64,000 nucleotides of DNA from Berberis thunbergii (taxonomy: Eukaryota; Streptophyta; Magnoliopsida; Ranunculales; Berberidaceae), in the NCBI GenBank assembly GCA_003290165.1, contig QNQO01007627.1, positions 61,858 through 125,857 on the forward strand, given 5' to 3'. Below the pieces are notes generated by a model. It worked only from the letters and a program-made list of their open reading frames with translations. It had not been told where the DNA came from and ran no database searches. The translations under genes were made by a program, and so were the position numbers. Positions within the stretch are counted from its first letter, which is position 1. Every line of letters begins with the position of its first letter. This document shows positions 35,834 through 47,300 of this stretch, one piece after another.

Positions 35834-37105
35834 CCTCAAGCGCCAGAACAGTAGCGCGCGAGGATTAGTCTTGTAATTTAAGCCCACAGATGACCGACAA
35901 CTATCTATCGAAATCCGCATAAAAACTCATCATCGTCATAGAGATTAAACTAATCTTGAATGTTGATTTCAACGACATAATTTATATGAGCCACCCACCT
36001 CTTGTGAGAACAGGTAGTTTTTGACACACGGTTACTAACAAGAGTCTGGATTGTCCAAGGAAAGAACATGCCATATTCCACTGTCATGAGAAAAGAAAAC
36101 TTCTAGAGAGCCTGATCCCAGACTGACTTGTGCCTGAGACGATAAAGTTGGCCGGATCACTCTCTCAGACACAAATCAATGTTTTGGACCAGACTCCATA
36201 TAAACTTTGCATGAAAAGACATCTTTGATCTGCTCTCTTATTTTAACTCATCAGGCAAAAAAAAAAAAAAATTTAAACTAATTTGTCATGTGATCTAAAA
36301 GATTAAATAATAAGTCAAATGCATTTATTTGCATTTTATAAATTGTTGTTATGATTTTTTTTTGTCCGCTTTTCACTTACAACAGTGTTTGGCAATGTAG
36401 TTGAGCAGATGTCCTTTACTGCTGGTTGAATAGTTCTTGAAGCGAGTTAGATTGATTGAATATTGAGCTTAGAACAGTTTGGCTTCTTAGCAAGCTTAAA
36501 TCCTTCCAAGGGAGCCATAGCTTTAGCTTCTGCATTGTGATTTGTTTGTTTGATGCTGAATCTGTTAAAACCTGTAATACAACAACTGTCCTCGAATTAA
36601 TATTTGTAATACACTATTGCATACTGTGATAACAGTTGCCATGATTTTACCATTGTAGATCAATTGAGTTTATTCCTCCACATAACAAGACTTCCCCTTC
36701 CCCTCAGAATCGAAAGCATATATACTTGCAAAATGATCAAAAACTTGAACGAACAGATCATGGAAACTAGTACCATTGTCAACATATTTTGATGTGATTA
36801 GGTGGTTGATCCACAAAAATGAAAGTTATCCATAAAAACTTGCAGATTCGTATGCATTGGAACCGTCTTTCAGAAACTAGCGAAAACTCCAAACTAATCC
36901 ACCTACATTAATGTTATATACAGAAGGAACAGGAGAAAATCTTAATAGACCATCAAAATCTAACATTCTAATAGTAGAAGACAGTCCAACAAACAACTCG
37001 CAAGGCATGAATTTTTTTGGCAACTTGTATGATTAATTCAAATTAAAATTGAGAAAGAAACATTCACTACATGAAATTGTCATCATCATCTATCAATTCA
37101 ACCTT
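35834..37105. other. Spacer between ABC1-kinase and DUF2828 genes
   Basis: Promoter side of the kinase gene and 3' flank of the DUF2828 gene, both read leftward. Poly(A) at 36255-36270. No other gene or transposon end recognised. Confidence 0.45.
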
Positions 37106-38972
37106 CTAATCTAATACAACAAGGTGGCTGAACTCTGAACCACTGATGGCGATTTTCATAGCAAAATCAGGACTGGTGCTTTCCATCAAGAGCTTGTCTT
37201 CGTCAAGAAACAATGTCATCATCTTCTTGGAAAGTCCATAAACCAATTTCACTCCATTTGGATCACCACCACTGACACTAGCGGCCTTGGGTTGTTGTCT
37301 GAAGTTCCATAACACAAGTTGGGGGACCTCATACCCATGGTTCGCAAATTTCTTTTGCATCTGTTGATAATCAGTGCTCCAGGATGAACTGCCAAACTCC
37401 TTGTCACTGAAGACATAAATTTTCTCAACCATTTGATCTCTCCTCAACCTTTGGTTACTAGCGACTTGCAAAATTTTGTCAAGCAGTTTTGGAAAATTGG
37501 TGTTGGGTTCTGGTTGCATTGCTTTCATGGCGCCAATCTTCTCTTTCAAGTTGTTCCCTTTGATTTTTTGGATCATGGGATTTTGACTGAATGTGATAAC
37601 ATGATCTTTCCATGGAACTTGGTTCAGTTCTGAAACCAATAGGCCAAAAGCAACACACACATCCATTGGTGCTCCGGTCATGGTTTCAGAAACATCGCAA
37701 ACAGCAATGCAGTTCCTCTGTTTCCCCTTGTTGGATAGATCTTCCACCATTCTTCTCCACTGTAGCTCGGCAACCAGGCTAGTGTCAATGCATCTTAATA
37801 TCTCATGTGGAAGCAATGGTCCTGCAACAGGAGCAACCCTCTTGTTGGACTGATCACACAATTTAAGAGCTTGTCGCAATGGAACAAGGTACTCTTTTCT
37901 CAAACGATCACGAACTCTGTAAGAATAATGAGATTCTGGTAGCCGTTGGTACTCGGGATACAATTCACTGGAGAACACTGTCTTGGCAATGCTTTCGCAA
38001 AGGAGAGTAGCACGATCAATAGAAGAATCCAATGAAGGACACCACTTTGAAGCTGAACTAATCTTCCCAACTTCACCAGCTTTCAAAAACTTTAAATCAG
38101 CAACAAATCTATTCGCAAAGACCTGAGAAACAGTGTCTTGTAAAACCCTGAAATCAGGATCACTAGTGTATCTCTGATGAGCTTTTCGCACCTTCTCCTT
38201 TCTTGCACTTCTTTTCTTCTCTTTGTTTTGCAACTTTTGCTTCCTTATCTTATCCTCAGTCACCTTCTTCAATAGAAGGTCGTACTTCTTCTGCACTGCA
38301 TGAGATATTTGTTCGTTGGCTTTACTGGCCTGATTCAATTTTGCTTGTCGTCTTTGTTGTTTCTTCTTGTATTTAAGGATTGTTTCACAAAGAAGTACTT
38401 TCTGGTTTGGTGGTCGTAACGCTTTACAAGTTCGAAGCGGGGTCTCCTTACCTTCTTTCGGGCGTCTAGGCCTTCAAGAATGCGGTAGAGAATTTCGGGC
38501 AAGTCTTTGAAGCAGCCAAAGTCAACCACGTGCTTCACATTGGCAGAAATGGTTTGGGGGTGGTGATTGTGAAGCCACAGTGCAGCTGCATAGAAGCCTT
38601 CTTTATCAGATTTTCCACCTCCAGTCTTTCTGAGATGATAAATAACCTTGAGTGTAGTTAATGGTTTATGGTTCCATGCAAGAGATAGTAAACGTGTCAA
38701 ATTCTCCGGCTTCATTGTGCGAGGTGCTACTTTGGAGAAGAAATCAAAACATGGGTTGCCTGGGGACAACAAGGTCGCCGGAGAACGATTTTCTGCCCAT
38801 GCTTTAGCAACTGGTGGTGGTGGTGGTATTCTGTTTCTGGCATGAGGAGATAGTTTTGTGGGGTGATCTTGGTGGTGGTGGTATTGAGACGACCCCCATT
38901 GGATTGGGTGGTGGTATTGAGACAACCTCCGTTGAATTAGGAGGTTTTTCTGGTGGCTGAACTCTGCGACAT
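37106..38972 (-). CDS. DUF2828 family protein (vWA-like), frameshifted
   Basis: Two overlapping minus-strand frames make one family match. The upstream part (38925-38335) carries SPGNPCFDFF, AWNHKPLTTLKVIYHLR, GKSDKEGFYAAALWLHNHHP and FKDLPEILYRILEG. The downstream part (about 38390-37106) carries WCPSLDSSIDRATLLCESIA, YRVRDRLRKEYLVPLRQAL, LLPHEIL, AELQWRRMV, CDVSETMTGAPMDV, VFSDKEFG and the C-terminal LVVLD. One indel between about 38338 and 38420 joins them. Family members I recall are intronless and about 640-700 residues; here about 40 residues normally found before LLPHEI are missing. The ATG at 38972 runs out of frame after 11 codons, so the start is uncertain and a second indel likely. 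The vWA metal site usually reads DxSGS; here DVSET. Function unknown. Confidence 0.75.
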
Positions 38973-39031
38973 TGTTTGCTTTCTTTTTTTTTTTTTTTTT
39001 TCTAGTGTGGGATTGTATCTTGGTTTCGATT

Positions 39032-39040
39032 TATTTATAG
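39032..39040 (-). promoter_or_regulatory. TATA box of the DUF2828 gene
   Basis: CTATAAATA on the minus strand, about 60 bases before the ATG at 38972, as expected for a short plant leader. Confidence 0.55.
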
Positions 39041-39490
39041 TGTAAGCTTTTCTTGATCACCAAGTTTGTGTTTTTCAAAGCTCGAGTTAGAAGAGGAAAC
39101 AGGTTGTGGTCATCACGAATCTCGAGGATGTTCAATGGTAACAAACCTTTTTCAAATTAGAAAGCTCTTTAACACTTGAAGCAAGATGGAGATTGTTTCC
39201 TAAATTTGCTATATTTGAGTTATCACACTCCTACTATATCTGTATCTCTGTATTTTGAGTGTGGAATTATAGAATTGATTGAGCACAATTTTCAAATAAC
39301 AATGCTTAAACAACCAAACCGCGCTCATGGCATGAACAACCCGACACATTACTTGCAAGAATGAGGCATTGGGATCCTATTCAGCTTATTTGCAAGTACC
39401 ACCACACCAGATCACTGGTTTGGCTCATGTTCGAATCTATATCTTAGCCTCGCAATTCAGAAGATAAAAAATTTCTACTCTGAAGTTTTT
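39041..39490. other. Intergenic, no gene seen
   Basis: No gene or element recognised apart from upstream sequence of the DUF2828 gene. Confidence 0.4.
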
Positions 39491-39860
39491 TGTCACATAT
39501 TCAATTGAGCTGGAATTTCAAATACCAAAAGCTGAAAATGCAAAATACAAAAGGCGCCAAATTCAAACAGTTTAAATTTGAATTAAAGGGCAAATAAGTA
39601 ATATTACCCTTTCAGTTTGTTATTAAGCACATGGGTTAAACACTTGTAATAAGGTGATTGGGTCTCATTTGAATTTCGGTTACTTCACTGTAGTTAAATA
39701 GAAATAGATGCAAAACAGAGAGAGCAGAGAAGAACTTGTAAGTGAGGGCCAGTTCTGAGATCAGACTGAGCATTAGCCTTTGTAATCCTTTCTTTCGTAT
39801 TCAATAGAGTTCATCTTCTCTTGTTCTTCGATTACTTGAACACAAGTCACAACTGTGACA
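39491..39860. mobile_element. Solo LTR with 5-bp target duplication
   Basis: A 370-bp sequence with ends TGTCACA and TGTGACA, flanked on both sides by TTTTT (39486-39490 and 39861-39865). No internal domain follows. LTR-like content includes a CT-rich 3' region and AATAGAGTTC. A solo LTR is the simplest reading; superfamily not determined. Confidence 0.7.
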
Positions 39861-40206
39861 TTTTTATCAAAAGCTAGGCATTATAGTTTGCATTCTTCAA
39901 ACAAATGTCTCACTACAGTTAATCTCTTCAAATACAGAACTCTGTTTACATATCCTTTAATGACGCAGTAGAAGATGATTGTGTAAAAACAAGTGTAACG
40001 ATCAAGCAATTAGATGAAAGAGCTGCATTGTGGCCATTGATAAAGAATCTGCAAGTAACAACACAATGTTTCTGGCATGTATTTGCAGGTTCATAGCCCC
40101 ATCTTTGCAGATTCTAGTAGAAATATGAAACGAACATTGCAACTCTGTAAGAATTTAAGACACCAAAACGATCAGTATTTTTTCTAGCTTTACATAAGAA
40201 CACACC
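39861..40206. other. Intergenic, no gene seen
   Basis: AT-rich spacer, probably 3' flank of the fasciclin-like locus. Confidence 0.35.
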
Positions 40207-40844
40207 CTAGTCCAGATTAGGAGACTCCTCACTGTCACCGTGGACTTTAGATAAAGAATCTTGAACCATGTGTTTCTTCTTTTTCTGCAAGCCAAGGACC
40301 TGCTGGATGTCATGAACCACCAGCAATTCACTGACGCTCATAAACAGGAACCCCGTTCAACATCAGGACATCACCAGATTTAGCAACTGTGATAGTAAGT
40401 AATATCCTTCTAAAGCTGTCGGTAGTACCATTTCCCCATCAAGATTACCAAGATCAGACTCAGTAAGTCTGCAAGGAACAATATGACAGTGGATGATGAA
40501 AGTTCTCGACTGTGGATATCTCATCATCAGCAAGTGCAAAAACTGTCAGTTTTGTTTCATCTCTGATCCATGGAAGTCGCATGTCAAGAAATGAAGTGAT
40601 TACGGAGAATCCCTTGTAATGCAATGGAGCTACAACATCCGCGAGCAAAGCACCACTAGAAGGAAATGGAGCATCGCATCCATAACCAAAAAGCAGGGCT
40701 CGAAGACAGTCAGAGACAGGGATACATGTCCGGAAACAGAGAGGATTTCGATAGCGTCACTAACTATTTTAGATGGAAGAGAAGCATATGAGATAGAGAA
40801 GAAGACAGAGAGGAACACAGAAAGTACAGAAATGAAGTCGCCAT
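40207..40844 (-). pseudogene. Fasciclin-like (FAS1) protein, broken frame
   Basis: Minus-strand reading from ATG 40844 gives a hydrophobic leader, then LPSKIVSDAIEILSVSGHVS, typical of fasciclin-like cell-surface proteins. Further on come ADVVAPLHYKGFSVITSFLD, ETKLTVFALADDEIS and the FAS1 core RLTESDLGNLDGEMVLPTAL, SGDVLMLNGVPVYE and LLVVHDIQQVLG in the right order. These sit in different frames; I count at least four breaks (after the leader, near 40700, near 40375 and near 40330). The tail is Lys-rich. Related proteins are secreted, GPI- or wall-associated adhesion proteins; here only one degraded FAS1 unit remains. Confidence 0.7.
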
Positions 40845-40870
40845 GGAGTCTTTCGATGCTTTTCTCCACC

Positions 40871-40882
40871 TCTTTTTATAGA
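40871..40882 (-). promoter_or_regulatory. TATA box of the fasciclin-like locus
   Basis: TCTATAAAAAGA on the minus strand, about 30 bases upstream of the ATG at 40844. This is close, so the true start may lie elsewhere. Confidence 0.45.
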
Positions 40883-41385
40883 ATCTCTAAAACATAGTAG
40901 CAGAGAGCGAGGAGAAAGAACCTCAACTCGTATGAATGAGGGCTAACGGAATAAGGTAGGAGAACTATAATGAACACAATTTTGTAATGGCAGTTGCAGT
41001 AGTTGCATTTAGAGAGTTGACAGAGAGGACGTTGTTGTGTTTACACAGGTTATGCGTGGCAAAAACCTATCATCAGTTATGACACACATTGAACCATATC
41101 CCATAGTATCTTTCACTGATTTATTCTTAATGTTTTATAAATAAACTGAAAAAGACACCTCAGAAACCAGAGCAAAGAGCTTCCTTAATTTATTAACAAG
41201 AACCAAAGATCCATATACAGTGTACTAGCAACAATACATAGCTACATTTTAAGTATGTTCAGTAGCTTAATACATGACAAGTTGAGTTTAAGTTGAAGTG
41301 AACAAGGGAAGACAGTAGCTGACTAAGATTTTGCTCGCCAGCCTAGATGACACAGACTAATGGGATGTTAGTGTGTCAGAGATAT
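40883..41385. other. Spacer before the NudC-like 3' end
   Basis: Non-coding. Contains the upstream side of the fasciclin-like locus and the 3' UTR side of the NudC-like gene, both minus strand. Confidence 0.4.
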
Positions 41386-44300
41386 TCAATCAGATCGAAT
41401 CCCACCCATGAACGTCCGTGGGTCAGGGCAGTTTCCAGAAAACTGAGCCTGGGAGAAGTCAAAACCAGGATTCTGCAAAATAAAAAAACGAAAAGGATGT
41501 CAGGGAAAAGGCGAGCCTGAGACAAGTAAACCCTAGCGCATTTTTCATCATGAAAGCAAATGCAGGTAAGTAACGAAGTAGGGAGAGTTAACAAATTTCT
41601 CCAAATGTATCAGAATTTTTCATAACGAATTAATAATAATAATTGAAAAAAAAATTAATCCCAATGCCAATACTATACACTGACCCCCCAAGCACATTGC
41701 CAGAAGCATTTATACAAAAAGGCACAATAAACACATGAACAAGGATATTCCAGCATATGCATAAGTTTTGTTGGGTCAATTTCGAAAACCCCACCTACAA
41801 ATGGTTATAGTCCAAGAATCTTCAATACTATAAAATCAAAGGAATATTATAAAGTCAAAGGAGAGAGAGAGATAGATGGAAATGCATAATTTCTTTCAAA
41901 GTATTATGTTTATGTAAATGGGCACTTACTAATTTATAACAACCAAATAAATAAATAAAACCTAGTCTAATTAGTCCCTCTTCATGTCACCCTAAACTTA
42001 GGGTTATATATATATATGGGTGATGGTAGTGTTTGATGGTGGTGGAGGCAGCAGACCTAGGGGTTTGATGGTTGTGGTGGCCGGAGATAGTGAGTGTTAG
42101 TGGCTGAATCAGGTCCGGTGGTGAATGTGGTGGGTGCCGGTAGTGGTGATGGCAATTGGTGATGGATTTGGGGGTGTAGTCGCAGCAATTGATTGATTAC
42201 ATGGCGGTGGTGGCTGTGAAGAAAAGGGGAAGAAGATGAAGAAAGGGATTAGAGCATCTCCAATGGAGAGCTCAACCTAAACTCAAAAAGGGGTTAAACG
42301 AGTGGATCCAATTGAGGTTGAGGGTGAGTCCCTCAAATAGGAAAATTCACAAAAATCGACATGTGCGATAGTATCTTGAGCGCTCAAGACTGAGTTGAGC
42401 ATCGGTTTTCAAACGAAATAAAACCCTTCTCATTATATATAATCTTTATGCCAAACGCTCAAGATTGTTTGGAGCGCTTAAGTCTATTTGGAGTGTCTAC
42501 CTCTGCCCAAATAAACTAAGACCGTATCTTTTGGGCTGAAAGCTCAAACTAATTGAGCTTTAGGCCTTCATTGAAACATGAAAATTAAGCCTCAAAGCTC
42601 AAATAAAACTTAGATTTGGCTTTTGAGCTTGGCCATTGGAGATGATTGGTGTGCCCTGATTTCAAAGCTAGGACTAAGCAAACATTAGTTTTATTTATTT
42701 TATTTGGGAAAGGGGGTTTAAACAAGTCATGGGAATGGGTTTTAGGGAATAAATCAACATTATCTGTCACATAAAAACTCAAACAATATGATGACATTGA
42801 TAATTAAACCACCATCTTTTCAAAAACTGTTTTCCTAACAAATCTGATCCCATTGTTTGATCATGAAGAAAATGTCATGCTATAAAAATGGTCACAGCTA
42901 ATACAATTCAAATATTAGCTTAAACTCGATTATCTAAGAATTTTTTTGTTTCCTATTCCTCAATGATATTAAGATTTTATCATTTGGGCATGAGAAACTC
43001 TTGGTGTGTTACAACAAGCTTTCAAATTTCAATTACAATTGCAGACTTGCAGTTTACCTCAAGAAACTAGAGTCAAATTATTTAGAAATCTGGGTTCCAA
43101 GATTAGGTATTCAAACAGAGCCTAACAAAACTCGATGCTTAAGTATCCGTGGACTATGATTGAATTAGAAGCTACTTCTCGGAACTTTTCAGAAATTCTT
43201 GACAATTTGGCACCATCAAATCCTCCAGGGTTGGATCAGAGTCTACAATGCTGAACAAATTCACCCTGTTATAAGTTTTACCCAGAATAAGGAGTCAGTA
43301 AATGTCTACTTAGTCTATATCGAACTTTTGGTTTTGGACTTTTATTTGAAGGCCTTGAAGTTAAGTAGCAAAGGTTATGTGGGATGTGCTTAATTGCAAA
43401 TGCCTTTGTCCTTTTCCCATATAAACCTTTCCAATTTATGGTTCTGAGTACTATTACATCATACTTATCTTGTTGCATACTCGTCAATTTGTTTCATACT
43501 CAACATTACTACAAGTAAAATTTTTACAATGATAAATTTGTTATTAGAGTTGTGTATGTCACCCACATCCAAAAGCTTACACCTCACATTTTCGAGTTCA
43601 TAACCCTTTGTCATCGCTAGATGAGACAAATCATGAAGGGAGTGCATATTATCGCCAACCTTTTTATCACGTCTCCCACATAAATAATCATTAGTTGATT
43701 ACTTGATTTTGATCACAAACACCTCACAAATTCATAACTAAGACAATCATTAGTTATCTTTTTTGCTTCACGCCACAAGTTTTTTTTTCCTTCCCTCGAG
43801 TTTTCTCTTACTTCAACACAAGATCATATCCTCAATCTTCAATGAAATACATCAACAACGAAACAAAACGGTAGATTTTCCGTGTAAAATCTTATAAAAT
43901 CATCTAACAATTTCACTAGACCTATCGTTGTAGTAAATGCAGACAACATACCATTCACTGTCCAGGGCCGATCTAAGATTAAGCGGATTAATCAAGGATT
44001 AATCGGTCTACTTTTTCAAAGTCTGTATTGTTATATCCTCACTAATGTAAATTATAATTAATAATATATATTGACAATAAAGATTAATAAAACAAATAAT
44101 CAAATATTATAGAGCAACAAAAGTTATATTATAGAGCAAATTATGTAATCATGTCCAAAACATCCACATTATAGAGCAACAACCACCACCATCCAATATG
44201 AAGACAACCACCACCCTGTTGCGCCTCGCAAAAGCGCAACAGATTGCGGAATACAATTGATAGTTGCAATAGAAAGTAATAAATCCAAATTATATACAAA

Positions 44301-47300
44301 ACAATGTAAAGTAAATAGAAATAAATAAAACACGTACCACACAAAGCAATGTAACGTGGTTCAGCAAGTTTGCCTACGTCCACGGGCAAAGAGAATAGTT
44401 TTAGTAATGAGATCTAAGAGTACAAATGGAGAGAGCCATACAACGCCAACGATGTTCAATGCACATGTGTCTAAATGGCACCACGGATAATGTGAGGTGC
44501 GTATATCCTTCACACAAAAAAAAAACTATCTTTTCTTTTTCTCTCTCCTCACTTTCTTTCATCTCCTTCACATACACACACGGAGATAATGGGGTTGAAG
44601 AACCCTAATTTCTCACAACTCATAGAGCTCTCAAGCTCTCAAGAAAGAAGAATGATCCTGAATAGGAGGGGGAACCTCCCTTTATAGCCACCTAAGGTGG
44701 TGGAGAGAGGCGGTGATGGAAACGTCCATCACCTTCCTCTTCCTTCTTCTTCTTCCATCAGATCCAGCCAATTCCAACCCAAATCCAGCAAACTCTAGCT
44801 GTCCTCTTCATGATCCAGCAAACAACATGTCAATTCAGGCCGAAATCCATGCCGAAATCCAACCCAGGTATGCCCTGTTACTCTCTGTATTTTAACAATT
44901 TTTCTCATGGCGTCTGGCTTATCACCCAAAGCATTCTCCAAATTCTGTTGTGCAAGCACATCCAATACTTCACATTGCCACATGCCGGCATTGTTCTTGC
45001 CGTTGAACTTTTCAACATCAAACTTACCGACTGTAGCGGTAATCATTTTCAAACTGCAACTTGATGTCTCTGTCATGTTCCTCAATACTTTCATACAAAA
45101 CTATCAATTCACACACAAACTATCAATGTTTCTGTCATGTTACTAAAGAAGATTGACCAAAAATAATCATGTAGATATGTTGACAAAGATAGTTTCTGGG
45201 GTCAAATTCCAACATTGTTTGGATTTGATCAACATTATTCGTGTGTGTTGAACCCTTTTGGGGTGTGAATGGCAAAGACGGATAATGTTTGTGTAATCGA
45301 CTCAGATTTGTGAAATCTTCACCGAGGTGAAAAATTGTTAAAATACAGAGAGTAACGGGGCATACCTGGGCTGGATTTTGGCGTGTCGGCATGGATTTCA
45401 ACCTGAATTGACATGTTTGCTGGAACATGAAGAGGACAACTCGAATTTGCTGGATTTGGTCTAGAATTGGCTGAATTTGATAGAAGAAGAAGGTGATGGA
45501 CCACCGTCTTAGGCGGCTATAAAGGAAGGTTCCCCCTCTTATTCAGGATCATTTTCTTCCTTGAGAGCTTGAGAGCTCTATGAGTTGAGAGAAATTAGGA
45601 TTCTTCAACCCCATTATCTCTGTGTGTATGTGAAGGAGATGAGAGAAAGTGAGGAAAGAATTTTTCTTTTTCTTTGTGAATGATATACGCACCTCGCGTT
45701 ATCCGTGGTGTCACTTAGACATGTGTGTATTGAACGTCATTGACGTTGTGCAGCTCTCTCCATTTTTACTCTTAGATCTCATTAGTAAAGCTATTCTCTT
45801 TGCCCGTAGATGTAGGCAAACTTGCTTAACCACGTTAAATTGCTTTGTGCGGTACGTGTTTTATTTATTTTCATTTACTTTACATTGCCTTATATATAAT
45901 TTGGATTTATTACTTTCTTTTTGCAATTATCAATTGTGTTCCGCAATTTGTTACACTTTCGTGAAGCGCAACACACCCAACAAAACAATCTCGATTCTAA
46001 CAGATTTCTCACCAATTAATCGATGACCGCTAAATACCTAGTCTGGATTGGTCTACCCCCCATTTACACAAAATCACATAAATAACCACCCCTATTCCAT
46101 ACCATACTTTGAAATTGGAACGCTGTCAGTTTCTTTAATTAATTCGACAAAGGTTGGGAGGGGGTCCTTCGATTTTTGGATGAATTAGGAATTTGGGGTT
46201 TCTAATATAATTCAATAAAGTAGGAATTTAGGGATATTTTTGCAATTGAAGAAGAAAAGAAGAGACTAAGGTATGACTTTGTGGTGGTGTTTGTGATAAA
46301 AAACAATTAATAATGACTTATGTAGGGGACATGATAAAAAGGCTCGTGGTAATATACGCTCCCATTCCAACAAACCATTGTAGCTTAATAACCAATGAGG
46401 TAGCTGCAACATGCCGATCTCTTTTAAACCAACTCACCTAAATTTCACCCTCCAACATATTTTTTTTCGCGTACAGGGAATTCTGGATAGTCATCATTGA
46501 GTTCAACTCCATTTGGCGAACTCTACTTCCAGCAATTCCAAAAGTTGAATTTCCCCTAAATCACCATTTTATTCAACTCGTTTTTAGCGACACCTCATGT
46601 GACCTACCTGTCCTACCACTACTTAACAATAACAGGATCTACGTATCTGACTAATTTCACTACTTTATAATAATAGGATCTACATATCTGACTAATGTGA
46701 ATTCAGTTGATATATTTTAAAGATACATAACACAAAGAATTTCCCCCACCTTCATTAACCCCAAAAGAACAGAAAAAGTATTTTATGAGAGCCAGAAATT
46801 TTTTATTTTATTTTTTTTTAAAGTTTTAAGAAAAAGAAAGTAAGCAACATCCATTTATCTTGGTAGTGTCTTTTCTTTCACGCTAACCCCATTAAATGAA
46901 AACTTTACAAAATTAAAAAACTGAAGGCCATGTTCATAGCACAATTTAACAGTGGAGTAACATAGGTTCACTGAAACAATAAAAAATAAAAAAACTGAGT
47001 CATGAGAAGAAAGATGCGTGTTACCTCTTCCTGGAATCTTTGTAGCATAAGGCGCTTCTGTTCGAGATCCACTGAGTAAGCGTCAAGTTGTCCCTGACCC
47101 AGTATAGGAGAAGGCCATGTCTGCCCTTTGTCTCTCTTTTGCAAGGTTATGTGCATTATACCATCCTCTGACAATTCAAACACAGACTTTATGAAATTAC
47201 ACAACAACAATGACATAAAGGATTTATTTATTTGTTTTTTTTATCAAATGATTTATCTATTTCTTTATCTTAGAAAAGATAAGACTATCACTTACAAAAG

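Noticed and set aside
37433..37633. Plus-strand frame within the DUF2828 region
   Set aside because: Shadow of the conserved minus-strand coding sequence.
44217..45973. Ordinary LTR retrotransposon with direct LTRs
   Set aside because: The two LTRs are in opposite orientation, shown by TGTTAAAA starts facing inward on opposite strands.
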